Shown here: positions 1 through 8,398 of the stretch, in pieces | Position numbering within the stretch: position 1 is the stretch's first letter | Layout: each line of letters opens with the position of its first letter | DNA from: Streptomyces sp. DG1A-41 | Lineage (GTDB): Bacteria; Actinomycetota; Actinomycetes; Streptomycetales; Streptomycetaceae | Direction of reading: 5' to 3' | NCBI RefSeq assembly: GCF_037055355.1 | Contig: NZ_CP146350.1 | Coordinates: 5,169,001 to 5,233,000, forward strand | Length of the DNA: 64,000 nucleotides | Program-made: the position numbers and the translations under genes | The notes under the pieces: generated by a model | Seen by the model: the letters and a program-made list of their open reading frames with translations, nothing else | The model's database searches: none | Told to the model about the DNA's origin: nothing

Positions 1-2
1 CC

Positions 3-1097
3 ACCGCCTACACCGGCGCCCAGCCCCACCTGCCCAGGCCCGAGCGGCTGCGGCCCGGCCAGAAGCCCCCGCAGTTCGTCGTCTTCTCCTGGGACGGCGC
101 GGGCGAGGACAGCCAGAAGCTGTTCTCGCACTTCCGCAAGGTCGCCAAGGCGAACAACGCGACCATGACCTACTTCCTGAGCGGCGTGTACCTGCTGCCG
201 AGCGAGAAGCGCGACCTGTACCGGCCGCCGCAGCACTCCCCGGGCCGTTCCGACATCGGCTTCAACGACCGCCGCGGCATCGCCGCCACCGTGGAGCAGC
301 TGCGCCTGGCGTGGCTGGAGGGCAACGAGATCGGCACCCACTTCAACGGCCACTTCTGCGGCAGCAGTGGCGGGGTCGGCGAATGGTCCGTGCAGGACTG
401 GAAGGACGAGATCGCCCAGGCCAAGCAGTTCGTGAAGACCTGGAAGACCAACACCGGCATGCAGGACGCGTCCCCGCTGCCCTTCGACTACGACAAGGAG
501 CTCATCGGCGCCCGCACGCCCTGCCTGGAGGGCCAGCGGAACTTCATGAAGGCGGCCCGCGACCTTGGCCTCCGCTACGACACCAGCGGCGTCAACGACC
601 AGGTCTGGCCCAAGAAGAAGCAGGGCCTGTGGGACGTCTCCATGCAGCTCGTGCCGTTCCCCGGCCACTCCTACGAGCAGCTGACCATGGACTACAACTT
701 CATGGTCAACCAGTCGGGCACCACCACCCAGGGCAACCCCGCCATGCACGACTTCTGGGGCGATCAGATGCGCGACGGCCTGCTCAGGGGCTTCTACCGG
801 GCGTACGACGGCAACCGCGCGCCCCTGATCATCGGCAACCACTTCGAGTCCTGGAACGGCGGCACCTACATGCGGGCCGTCGAGGAGGTCATCGAGACGG
901 TGTGCACCAAGCAGGAGGTGCGCTGTGTCTCGTTCCGGCAGCTGGTGGACTGGCTCGACGCCCAGGACCCGACGACGCTGGAGAAGCTGCGCACGCTGAA
1001 GGTCGGCGAGGCGCCGAAGCAGGGCTGGGCGTCCTTCCTCGCGGGCAGGCCCGCCCCGGCCCCGAAGGGCGTGCCCGGGGCTCCGGCGGCACGCTAG
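3..1097 (+). CDS. Polysaccharide deacetylase-like exported protein (5' end outside window)
   Basis: The frame is open from the first bases of the window, so the true start and any signal peptide lie upstream. The visible 364 residues begin in a Pro/Arg-rich linker and then read QFVVFSWDGAGED, which fits the first metal-binding motif of NodB-type deacetylases, although a canonical TFDDG is not present. A later GTHFNGHF resembles the second histidine motif and IGARTP the following arginine motif. In this family these residues hold the divalent metal that removes acetyl groups from cell-wall or other polysaccharides; activity here is inferred. The C-terminus is Pro/Ala-rich. The downstream Fic-like gene starts 64 bases later on the same strand. 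Confidence 0.6.
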   Translation, partial: TAYTGAQPHLPRPERLRPGQKPPQFVVFSWDGAGEDSQKLFSHFRKVAKANNATMTYFLSGVYLLPSEKRDLYRPPQHSPGRSDIGFNDRRGIAATVEQLRLAWLEGNEIGTHFNGHFCGSSGGVGEWSVQDWKDEIAQAKQFVKTWKTNTGMQDASPLPFDYDKELIGARTPCLEGQRNFMKAARDLGLRYDTSGVNDQVWPKKKQGLWDVSMQLVPFPGHSYEQLTMDYNFMVNQSGTTTQGNPAMHDFWGDQMRDGLLRGFYRAYDGNRAPLIIGNHFESWNGGTYMRAVEEVIETVCTKQEVRCVSFRQLVDWLDAQDPTTLEKLRTLKVGEAPKQGWASFLAGRPAPAPKGVPGAPAAR

Positions 1098-1161
1098 CGG
1101 CCCGAGTGAAGATGGCCACTCCGCCGTGGGGCGGACCCCTGGGGTGCGTAGGGTCGTACTC

Positions 1162-1986
1162 ATGAGTACAGCAGGCGCGACCGCCGACCCCCTCGCGGCC
1201 CTGGGGGCGCTGCCCGGGGTGGCCGATTCCGTGGAGTCCGTGCGCAAGTCCGTGGACCGGGTCTACGGGCACCGCATCATGCGGCGGCGCAGCAACGCGA
1301 TCACCTCCGAGGCGGCCCTGCGCGGCGCCCGCGGCTCGGCGGCGCTGGCCGGTGCGGACTGGGCCCTGGAGGAGGTCCGCCGGCGTACGGACTTCAGCGG
1401 CGACGACGAGGCGCGCACCGTGGGTGCCGCGCTGCGGCTCACCGCGGAGGCGGGCCAGCTGCTGTCCATCTGGCGGCAGTCGCCTCTTCGGGTACTGGCC
1501 CGGCTGCACCTCGTGGCGGCGGCCGACAAGGCCGACCAGGTCGGACGGCCCCGGCAGGAGGGCGAGCCGGTCGACGAGCCGCTCGTCGGGCTGCCGCTGC
1601 CGAGCGCGGACGAGGCGCACGGCCGGCTGGAGGGGCTGGCCGGGCTGGTCATCGCGGGCGGCACCGCACCGGCGCTGGTGACGGCCGCCGTCGTGCACGG
1701 CGAACTGCTCGCGCTGCGACCTTTCACGTCCCATAACGGCCTGGTCGCGCGCACGGCCGCACGCATCGTCCTGATCGGCAGCGGCCTGGACCCGAAGTCG
1801 GTCTGCCCGGCCGAGGTGGGCCACGCCGAGTTGGGGCGCGAGGCCTATCTGGAAGCCCTCGACGGGTACGTCTCCGGCACCCCGGAGGGCATGGCCGCCT
1901 GGATCGCCCACTGCGGCAGGGCGGTCGAACTGGGGGCACGGGAGTCGACCGCGGTGTGCGAGGCGTTGCAGCGCGGAGCGGCGTGA
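1162..1986 (+). CDS. Fic/DOC-like protein with degenerate catalytic motif
   Basis: A 274-residue helical, Ala-rich protein. Near residue 190 it reads LRPFTSHNGLVAR, which aligns with the Fic signature HPFx[D/E]GNGRxxR. The catalytic histidine is replaced by arginine, the acidic residue by serine, and the GNGR core is reduced to NG with leucine in place of arginine; only the final arginine is kept. A working AMP transferase is therefore unlikely and a structural or regulatory role is more plausible. The ATG at 1162 is preferred over the in-frame codon at 1126 because it begins the conserved-looking sequence. It lies between the deacetylase-like gene and a hairpin at 2013-2040. Similar genes sit beside the Ssd/Tad locus in Streptomyces (recalled, not searched). 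Confidence 0.6.
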   Translation: MSTAGATADPLAALGALPGVADSVESVRKSVDRVYGHRIMRRRSNAITSEAALRGARGSAALAGADWALEEVRRRTDFSGDDEARTVGAALRLTAEAGQLLSIWRQSPLRVLARLHLVAAADKADQVGRPRQEGEPVDEPLVGLPLPSADEAHGRLEGLAGLVIAGGTAPALVTAAVVHGELLALRPFTSHNGLVARTAARIVLIGSGLDPKSVCPAEVGHAELGREAYLEALDGYVSGTPEGMAAWIAHCGRAVELGARESTAVCEALQRGAA

Positions 1987-2012
1987 CAGCGCGACCGGGC
2001 CGGAAAAGAGAT

Positions 2013-2040
2013 GCGGCGGTACGAGAACTCGTACCGCCGC
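2013..2040. terminator. Terminator-like hairpin after the Fic-like gene
   Basis: A perfect 13-bp inverted repeat (GCGGCGGTACGAG / CTCGTACCGCCGC) with a 2-nt centre begins 27 bases after the Fic-like stop codon. No T-tract follows, as is common for actinobacterial terminators. Bases 2041-2324, up to the stop of the converging HAD gene, show no credible gene. Confidence 0.6.
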
Positions 2041-2324
2041 TGGCATGAACATCGGGGTACCAAGCGTCCTCGATATATGCCCATCAGGTCGGGAACTTTG
2101 CCCGTCCCTGGTGCGGCTGGCCCGTAATCGACGGGTCGACGTCGCGTGGGTGCCCGGTGTTCATGCTCGGTCCGTGGGGCCAAATGCGTAATTAAGGTGA
2201 TCCTCTCGGATGTCCTTGGTCTCGCGGGCCGTTGAGTCCTTTGTACTCCTGCCCCGGAGCAAGCGGAAGTCCAGACTGCACTTCTTTACTTTTGGGTTCA
2301 AATAGGACTTCGGCTCGCCCCAGG

Positions 2325-3158
2325 TCAAGCGATGCTCGCCCGGCGCCGGTTCGCGTACCAGACGAGGCCGGCAGTGGCCGCCGCGGCACCTATCGCGGCG
2401 ACCGCGACGAGCGCCGGGCGCGGCGGTACGGAGAACCTGGGGATGCGCTGCTTGAGCCGGACCGGACGGTGGAAGTCCAGAATCGGCCACCCGCGCGCGA
2501 GGGCCTCGCGGCGCAGCGCGCGGTCCGGGTTGACGGCATGGGGGCGGCCGACGGACTCCAGCATCGGCACGTCGGTCACCGAGTCGCTGTAGGCGTAACA
2601 GCGGCTGAGGTCGTACCCCTCGGACGCGGCCAGCTCCCTGATGGCCTCGGCCTTGGTCGGGCCGTACGCGTAGTACTCCACGTCGCCGGTGAAGCAGCCG
2701 TCGTCGCCCACGACCATGCGGGTCGCCACCACCCGGTCCGCGCCGAGCAGCTCGCCGATCGGCTCGACCACCTCCGCACCCGACGTGGACACGATCACGA
2801 CGTCGCGGCCGGCGGTGTGGTGCTCCTCGATGAGGGAGGCGGCCTCGTCGTAGATGATCGGGTCGATCAGGTCGTGCAGGGTCTCGGCGACGATCTCCTT
2901 GACCTGCTGCACGTTCCAGCCGCGGCACAGCGCGGACAGGTACGCGCGCATGCGCTCCATCTGTTCGTGGTCGGCGCCGCCGGCCAGGAAGACGAACTGG
3001 GCATATGCGGTGCGCAAGACGGCCCTGCGGTTGATCAGACCGCCTTGGTAGAACGACTTGCTGAACGTGAGCGTGCTCGACTTCGCAATGACCGTCTTGT
3101 CCAGGTCAAAGAAGGCCGCTGTGCGGGGCGACGAGTGGTTTTCCACGCCCATGAGCAT
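2325..3158 (-). CDS. HAD-IB family hydrolase (SerB-like) with C-terminal membrane anchor
   Basis: A 277-residue protein. Motif I is FFDLDKT (nucleophile and acid/base aspartates), motif II is VSTSGAE, and motif III/IV lies in YSDSVTDVPML, where the DSVTD aspartates would bind Mg2+. A helical cap sits between motifs I and II. This is the HAD-IB/phosphoserine phosphatase-like arrangement; the substrate cannot be read from the sequence. A hydrophobic segment near residues 250-270 followed by NRRR suggests a tail anchor with the catalytic domain on the cytoplasmic side. An in-frame ATG two codons later (3152) is an alternative start. Such HAD genes accompany the ssd/tad locus in Streptomyces, which agrees with the next genes. 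Confidence 0.8.
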   Translation of the reverse strand: MLMGVENHSSPRTAAFFDLDKTVIAKSSTLTFSKSFYQGGLINRRAVLRTAYAQFVFLAGGADHEQMERMRAYLSALCRGWNVQQVKEIVAETLHDLIDPIIYDEAASLIEEHHTAGRDVVIVSTSGAEVVEPIGELLGADRVVATRMVVGDDGCFTGDVEYYAYGPTKAEAIRELAASEGYDLSRCYAYSDSVTDVPMLESVGRPHAVNPDRALRREALARGWPILDFHRPVRLKQRIPRFSVPPRPALVAVAAIGAAAATAGLVWYANRRRASIA

Positions 3159-3728
3159 AGGGGCAGCCCATTCGGCGTAAGGTGGGGCGCGTGGGTTTGC
3201 CTGAGAGGGCTCTCGGGTACACCATGGAAGTCACGGATCGTTCGCGACCGTGCTAACCCGGCCCGACTCCTCCCCCCGAGTCGGCCGTGGGGACGACCCC
3301 CGCTCTCCCCCGGCGGGGGTCGTCGCATGTCCGGATGGGTTTTCTCCTTCTTCGCGCGGCCGGAATGCCGCTCCGTTGCCGCTTCGGGCGGGCTGTTGGC
3401 ATGCCCATGATTCATTACGGTGCGTAGTTGTCGGGCTGCTCTGTGGAAGTCGCAACAGAGGCCCTGCGGGCGTCACCGGTATGGGTGACGGCGATATTCA
3501 CAACCGTCGAGGCGTCCACAGTTATCCACCAAGATCCACACGATTTCCGGGATCGCTGCACCGTGATTCCAGCGCACCCCGCTCGCGGCGGGTTCATGGC
3601 CCGGCTCCGATTGCCGGGGGCGTTTGGCCGGTTGTGTCGGCCGTTCAAAGGGAGGCCGCCTTGCCGGTTCTTCCCACGTTTGGGAATCGCGGGGCCGCAG
3701 GGCCGTGCGAGTCAAGCAGCGAAGGGGG
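3159..3728. promoter_or_regulatory. Divergent intergenic region between the HAD gene and the tad operon
   Basis: A 570-base gap carrying the upstream sequences of both divergent units and no supported gene. It contains the hairpin at 3292-3324 and, at 3512-3540, three DnaA-box-like nonamers (GCGTCCACA, TTATCCACC, AGATCCACA) spaced exactly 10 bp apart on the same face of the helix. Further inverted elements lie around 3576-3600. A GAAGGGGG ribosome-binding site ends the region just before 3729. Confidence 0.5.
3292..3324. terminator. GC-rich hairpin
   Basis: Ten-base perfect stem (GACGACCCCC / GGGGGTCGTC) with a 13-nt loop. It lies upstream of both flanking genes, so it either stops read-through from an unannotated short transcript or acts in a leader. 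Confidence 0.45.
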
Positions 3729-4841
3729 ATGGAGACCGTGGCCGGAGCCGTCACACACGATCCGCCGCCGGCCGCCGGAGGGCGGCAGGGCGGACCGCTG
3801 ATCGTCACCGAGGACACCGAACTCCTCGACGACCTGCTGCGCCTGTGCGCGGCGGCGGGCGCCACACCCGAGGTGCACCACGGGGTGCCCGACCGCAGAG
3901 GCGGCTGGGAGGCCGCACCGCTCGTCCTCGTGGGCGACGACGCCGCACGGCGGGTGCGCGGGGCCGTACGCAGAAGGGGAGTCGTCCTCGTCGGCCGGGA
4001 CCAGGACGACTCCGGGGTGTGGCGGCGGGCCGTCGAGATCGGCGCCGAGCACGTCCTGATGCTGCCCGACGGCGAGCAGTGGCTGGTCGACCGCATCGCC
4101 GACGTGGCCGAGGGCGTCGGCCGGCCAGCCCTCACCGTGGGCGTCATCGGCGGCAGGGGCGGGGCCGGAGCGTCCACGCTCGCGTGCGCGCTCGCCGTCA
4201 CCTCCGCGCGCGAGGGACTGCGCACCCTCCTCGTGGACGCCGATCCGCTGGGCGGCGGACTCGACGTACTCCTCGGCGGCGAGACGGCCGACGGGCTGCG
4301 CTGGCCCGCGTTCGCGTCCTCACGCGGGCGGGTCGGCGGGGGCGCTCTGGAGGAGTCGCTGCCCGAGCTGCACTCGCTGCGGGTGCTCAGCTGGGACCGC
4401 GGCGACCGGATCGCCGTCCCGCCCCAGGCGGTGCGCGCGGTGCTCGCCGCGGCCCGGCGCCGGGGCGGCACGGTCGTGGTCGACCTGCCGCGCCGTATCG
4501 ACGACGGCGTCGCCGAGGTCCTCACCCAGCTCGACGTCGGCGTGCTGGTGGTGCCCGCCGAGCTGCGCGCCGTCGCGGCCGCCGGACGGGTGGCGTCCGC
4601 GGTCGGCATGGTCCTGCGAGATCTGCGGGTGGCGGTCCGCGGGCCTTACCCGCCGGGGCTCGACGACCGGGAGGTGGCGCGGCTGCTCGGACTGCCCCTG
4701 GTCGGCGAGGTGCCGGTCGAGCCGGAACTGCTGCGCCCGGACCAGGGCACGGCGCCACCGGGCGCCGCCCCGCGCGGACCGCTCGCCCGGTTCTGCAAGG
4801 AGTTCTGGGAGCGGGCGCTCGTCGAGGCGGGTGCGGCGTGA
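3729..4841 (+). CDS. ssd: Septum site-determining-like / TadZ-CpaE family ATPase
   Basis: A 370-residue MinD/ParA-superfamily protein. A receiver-like N-terminal region (about residues 1-130, beginning LIVTEDTELLDDL) precedes a deviant Walker A GGRGGAGAST and the LLVDADPLGGGLD Walker A' region. In the family these proteins position Tad secretion machinery at the cell surface or division site; the actinobacterial members are called Ssd. The start at 3729 follows a strong GAAGGGGG site; the longer in-frame reading back to 3624 lacks one. The stop overlaps the GTG of tadA (GTGA), indicating translational coupling with the pilus-type operon that follows. Confidence 0.8.
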   Translation: METVAGAVTHDPPPAAGGRQGGPLIVTEDTELLDDLLRLCAAAGATPEVHHGVPDRRGGWEAAPLVLVGDDAARRVRGAVRRRGVVLVGRDQDDSGVWRRAVEIGAEHVLMLPDGEQWLVDRIADVAEGVGRPALTVGVIGGRGGAGASTLACALAVTSAREGLRTLLVDADPLGGGLDVLLGGETADGLRWPAFASSRGRVGGGALEESLPELHSLRVLSWDRGDRIAVPPQAVRAVLAAARRRGGTVVVDLPRRIDDGVAEVLTQLDVGVLVVPAELRAVAAAGRVASAVGMVLRDLRVAVRGPYPPGLDDREVARLLGLPLVGEVPVEPELLRPDQGTAPPGAAPRGPLARFCKEFWERALVEAGAA

Positions 4842-6064
4842 GCACCCTGGCCGGACTCGAGGGCGCGGAACTGCTCGACGGGGTGCGGAGGTGGCTGGCC
4901 GAGAGCGGGGCCGAGCCGACCCCCGCGCGCGTGGCGCAGGCCCTGCGGGAGCAGGGCCGGGTGCTCGGGGACGCCGAAGTCCTGGGTGCCGCCGCGACGT
5001 TGCGGTCCGAGCTGGTCGGCAGCGGGCCGCTGGAGCCCCTGCTCGCCGACCCGTCGGTGACCGACGTGCTGGTGTCGGCTCCGGACCGCATCTGGGTGGA
5101 CCGGGGCGGCGGACTGGAGCTCACACCGGTGCGCTTCGCCGACGCGGCGGCCGTACGACGGCTCGCCCAGCGACTCGCCGCCGTGGCCGGTCGCCGGCTG
5201 GACGACGCCCGGCCCTGGGCCGACGCGCGGCTGCCCGACGGGACCCGGCTGCACGCGGTGTTGCCGCCGGTCGCCGTGGGCTGCGCCTGCCTGTCGCTGC
5301 GCGTCGTACGACCGCGTGCCTTCACGCTCGGCGAACTGGTCGCGGCGGGCACGGTGCCGCCGGGCGGGGACCGCGTGCTGCGCGCACTGCTCGACGCACG
5401 GCTGTCCTTCCTGGTCAGCGGCGGCACGGGCAGTGGCAAGACGACGCTGCTGAGCGCCCTTCTGGGGCTGGTGGGCCCGGACGAGCGGATCGTCCTCGCC
5501 GAGGACTCGGCGGAACTGCGGCCGGACCATCCGCACGTCGTGCGGCTGGAGACCAGACCCGCCAACCAGGAGGGCGCGGGCCTCGTCACCCTCGAGGATC
5601 TGGTGCGCCAGGCGCTGCGGATGCGGCCCGACCGGTTGGTCGTGGGCGAGGTCCGCGGACCCGAAGTGGTGCATCTGCTGGCCGCGTTGAACACGGGCCA
5701 CGAGGGCGGCTGCGGAACCGTGCACGCCAATGCCGCCGCCGACGTACCGGCCCGGCTGGAGGCCCTGGGAACAGCCGCCGGGCTCGACCGGGCCGCGCTG
5801 CACAGCCAGGTGTCGGCCGCCCTCTCCGTGGTGCTGCACCTCGTACGCGACCGGAGCGGGCGGCGGCGGATCGCCGAGGTGCATGTGCTGGAGCGGGACC
5901 CGTCGGGGCTGGTGCGGACGGTGCCGGCGCTGCGGTGGGGAGCGGAGGCCTTCGTACGCGAGCGCGGGTGGGATCGGCTGCGGGGGCTGCTTCGGGGTGC
6001 GGGAAGCGAAGGCGGGCCGGGTGAGGCCGCGGTGGAGGGGGCGAGTCATGACGGGGGCGGCTGA
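4838..6064 (+). CDS. tadA: TadA/CpaF family secretion ATPase
   Basis: A 408-residue type II/IV secretion ATPase that would power assembly of Flp/Tad pili on the cytoplasmic side. An N-terminal helical region (about residues 1-100) is followed by the PAS-like segment DRIWVDRGGGLEL. Then come Walker A (SGGTGSGKTT), the Asp box (LAEDSAELRPDHPH), Walker B (RLVVGEVRGPE) and the His box (GCGTVHANAA). The GTG at 4838 overlaps the ssd stop; the frame stays open for 470 codons further upstream, but that stretch is Arg/Pro-rich shadow of ssd. Its end overlaps tadB by 17 bases. Confidence 0.92.
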   Translation: MSTLAGLEGAELLDGVRRWLAESGAEPTPARVAQALREQGRVLGDAEVLGAAATLRSELVGSGPLEPLLADPSVTDVLVSAPDRIWVDRGGGLELTPVRFADAAAVRRLAQRLAAVAGRRLDDARPWADARLPDGTRLHAVLPPVAVGCACLSLRVVRPRAFTLGELVAAGTVPPGGDRVLRALLDARLSFLVSGGTGSGKTTLLSALLGLVGPDERIVLAEDSAELRPDHPHVVRLETRPANQEGAGLVTLEDLVRQALRMRPDRLVVGEVRGPEVVHLLAALNTGHEGGCGTVHANAAADVPARLEALGTAAGLDRAALHSQVSAALSVVLHLVRDRSGRRRIAEVHVLERDPSGLVRTVPALRWGAEAFVRERGWDRLRGLLRGAGSEGGPGEAAVEGASHDGGG

Positions 6065-6920
6065 GATGTCCATGGGCGTGGCCGTGGCGTTCATGGGGGC
6101 GGCGGTCTGGCTGCTGGGTGAGCGTCAATCGGCGGCACGGCGGGCGCGGTTGCTGCTCGCGGGCGGTGGCGCTGTCGGGGGTGACCCGCCAGGGTGGCGG
6201 TGGTTGACCGATCGGTCGCGGCGAGTGCGTGGCCGGCTGCGGGCCGAGTGGTGGGCGCCGGTGGCCGGGGTGGTGCTGGCGGTGCTCGGGGCGTCGGTGC
6301 TGCCGGTCGTCCTGGGAGCGGCCGGCGTGCCGCTGCTGCGACGGGCCCGGCTGGCCGGCCGGGTACGGCGGGACCGGGAGCGCCGGGCCGACGCGGTGAT
6401 CGCGTTGTGCGGGGCGCTCGCCGGGGAGGTGCGGGCCGGACGCCAGCCGGGAGAGGCGCTGCTGCGTGCCGCGCGGGACTGCGGCGGACTCGCGGACGCA
6501 CAGGTGACGGTGCTGGCGGCGGCACGGTTCGGCGGCGACGTGCCGGACGCGCTCGGAACCGCCGCCAGGCAACCGGGTGCCGACGGGCTGCGGGGACTCG
6601 CGGCGTGCTGGCGGGTGGCCGTGGACCAGGGCGCGGGGCTCGCGGCCGGACTCGACCGGCTCGCCGCGGCCCTGCGCGCCGAACGGGACCAGCGTTCAGA
6701 CCTGCGCGCCCAGTTGGCGGGCGCGCGGGCGACGGCGGTGCTGCTCGCCGGGCTGCCCGCCCTGGGGCTCCTCATCGGCACCGCCCTCGGCGCCGACCCG
6801 CTCCATGTCCTGCTGCACACCACGGCGGGTCTGGGCTGTCTGGTGGCCGGCGGTGTGCTGGAGGGCCTGGGGCTGTGGTGGGTGCTGCGGATCGTGCGGG
6901 GCGCGGAGGCGGCGGCATGA
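6048..6920 (+). CDS. tadB: TadB-like inner membrane pilus assembly protein
   Basis: A 290-residue membrane protein with a type II secretion F-domain. Hydrophobic segments lie near residues 8-24, 70-100, 225-245 and 255-275. The central soluble stretch has the family pattern of small helices (DAVIALCGALAGEVRAG, LAACWRVAVDQGAGLAAGLD). TadB and TadC form the membrane platform on which the TadA ATPase acts. The ATG at 6048 lies inside the end of tadA, and its stop overlaps the tadC start. Confidence 0.85.
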   Translation: MTGAAEMSMGVAVAFMGAAVWLLGERQSAARRARLLLAGGGAVGGDPPGWRWLTDRSRRVRGRLRAEWWAPVAGVVLAVLGASVLPVVLGAAGVPLLRRARLAGRVRRDRERRADAVIALCGALAGEVRAGRQPGEALLRAARDCGGLADAQVTVLAAARFGGDVPDALGTAARQPGADGLRGLAACWRVAVDQGAGLAAGLDRLAAALRAERDQRSDLRAQLAGARATAVLLAGLPALGLLIGTALGADPLHVLLHTTAGLGCLVAGGVLEGLGLWWVLRIVRGAEAAA

Positions 6921-7702
6921 GCGGGGAAGTTGTCCACAGGCTGGGGGTGACGGTGGGGGTTGTGCTGGCCCTCTTGTGGTCGGTGCGCCGGCTGAAGGAG
7001 GCGCGGCACCGCCGGAGGATGCGGCGTCGGCTGGCCGAGCTGTCGCCCCGTGAAGCGACGGCCTCTGCACCGCGCCTCGCCTTGCGCCGGACCGCACGGA
7101 GATGGCTGGCCCCCGTGGGCGTGGCGTGTGCCGGGTGGGCGCTGATCGGCGGCCTGGCCGGTGCGGGCCTCGGACTGGCCGGTGCGGTGGGCATGTGGTG
7201 GTGGCTGCGGCAGGAGGCGGCCGGTACGGACGTGCCGGCACCGGACCTAGCCGAGGCGGCGCGGCAACTTCCCTTGGCCGCCGACCTGCTGGCGGCCTGC
7301 ATCGCGGCGGGCGCCGGCCCGGTGATCGCGGCGCAGGCGGTGGGGGAGGCCCTGGGCGGCCCGGTGGGCGACGCCCTCGCCCAGGGGGCGGCGGAGGTGC
7401 GGCTGGGCGGCGAACCGGGCGCTGCCTGGCGGAGGTTGGCCGCCCTCCCGGGCGCCGGAGGCCTGGCCCGGCTGCTCGAACGGGCCGATGTGTCCGGAAT
7501 GCCCGCCGCCACGCCGGTCGCACGACTCGCCGCCGAGGCCCGCGCCGACTGGGGCCGCGCCGCGACGGCCAGGGCACGCAGAGCGGGCGTCATGGTCAGT
7601 GCGCCGGTCGGGCTGTGCTTCCTGCCCGCGTTCATCGCGGTCGGCGTGCTGCCCGTGGTGGTCGGGCTCGCGGGCGGGGTGCTCGCAGGGGGTGGTGAGT
7701 GA
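6917..7702 (+). CDS. tadC: TadC-like inner membrane pilus assembly protein
   Basis: A 261-residue partner of TadB with F-domain organisation: a first membrane segment near residues 8-22, a second pair near 60-95, a helical soluble region containing LPLAADLLAACIAAGAGPV, and a terminal hydrophobic hairpin (LCFLPAFIAVGVLPVVVGLA). Its ATG overlaps the tadB stop by four bases. A perfect match to the Streptomyces DnaA-box consensus, TTGTCCACA, lies at 6930-6938 inside the first codons and is probably fortuitous. Confidence 0.85.
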   Translation: MSGEVVHRLGVTVGVVLALLWSVRRLKEARHRRRMRRRLAELSPREATASAPRLALRRTARRWLAPVGVACAGWALIGGLAGAGLGLAGAVGMWWWLRQEAAGTDVPAPDLAEAARQLPLAADLLAACIAAGAGPVIAAQAVGEALGGPVGDALAQGAAEVRLGGEPGAAWRRLAALPGAGGLARLLERADVSGMPAATPVARLAAEARADWGRAATARARRAGVMVSAPVGLCFLPAFIAVGVLPVVVGLAGGVLAGGGE

Positions 7703-7777
7703 GGCGGAGACCCGGATCGACGGAACAAGTCAGCGACAACCGGCAGAAGTTCAGGACTCTTTCCTACGGGGGTTGAG

Positions 7778-7987
7778 ATGTATCAGGCGGTACGGGCACG
7801 GCTGGGTGCCCTGGTGTGCGGGGCGCGTGCGGCGCGGAGGGACGCGGGGATGGTCACCTCCGAGTACGCGATGGGAATCGTCGCGGCGGTGGCGTTCGCG
7901 GTGGTGCTCTACAAGGTCATCACGAGCGGCGCGGTCAGCGCGGAGCTCCAGAACATCGTGAAGGACGCCCTCAATGCGCGGATGTGA
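7778..7987 (+). CDS. DUF4244 Flp pilin-like small protein
   Basis: A 69-residue protein with a short basic leader followed by GMVTSEYAMGIVAAVAFAVVLY, the pattern of Flp-type prepilins: a processing site before a Glu-Tyr-containing hydrophobic helix. It is the likely structural subunit of the pilus-like system. It starts 75 bases after tadC and overlaps the next gene by 14 bases. A prepilin peptidase gene is not present in the window. Confidence 0.8.
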   Translation: MYQAVRARLGALVCGARAARRDAGMVTSEYAMGIVAAVAFAVVLYKVITSGAVSAELQNIVKDALNARM

Positions 7988-8339
7988 GCGGGGCGCGGAC
8001 CGGGGGTTCGTCACGGCGGAGTCGGCCGTGGTGCTGCCCGTGCTGGTGATGTTCGCGATGGCGCTGGTGTGGGGGCTGCTGGTCGTGGCCGCGCAGATCC
8101 AGTGCGTGGACGCGGCACGGACGGGCGCCCGCGCGGCGGCCCGCCAGGACCCGCCCGACGCGGTCGTGCGCCTGACCCGCGAGGCGGCACCGCCCGGCGC
8201 GAAGGTGACCGTCGACCGGGGCGCGGAACACGTCCGGGTGGTCGTCGTGGCCGAGCCGCCGGTGCTGCGCGGCCTGTCCTTCGCCGTACGGGAGGAGGCC
8301 GTGGCGTCGGTGGAGGAGACGGTGGGGGTGGGCACGTGA
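7974..8339 (+). CDS. TadE family minor pilin-like protein
   Basis: A 121-residue protein with GFVTAESAVVLPVLVMFAMALV near the N-terminus, the TadE signature of a processing site plus a conserved glutamate at the start of a single transmembrane helix. The extracytoplasmic remainder is about 85 residues. TadE proteins are minor pseudopilins of the Tad system. It overlaps the DUF4244 gene and is followed at once by a related gene. Confidence 0.85.
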   Translation: MRGCERGADRGFVTAESAVVLPVLVMFAMALVWGLLVVAAQIQCVDAARTGARAAARQDPPDAVVRLTREAAPPGAKVTVDRGAEHVRVVVVAEPPVLRGLSFAVREEAVASVEETVGVGT

Positions 8340-8398
8340 GGCGGGAGCCGGAGGTGCGGGGCCGGGGCCCGAGGTGCCGGGACAGGGGGCGCCTGCCG

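Noticed and set aside
3428..4837. 470-codon N-terminal extension of tadA
   Set aside because: It overlaps ssd in another frame and is Arg/Pro-rich; the GTG at 4838 gives a normal TadA length.
6930..6938. Replication-origin DnaA box
   Set aside because: A single perfect nonamer inside tadC codons; no cluster around it and no dnaA/dnaN context.
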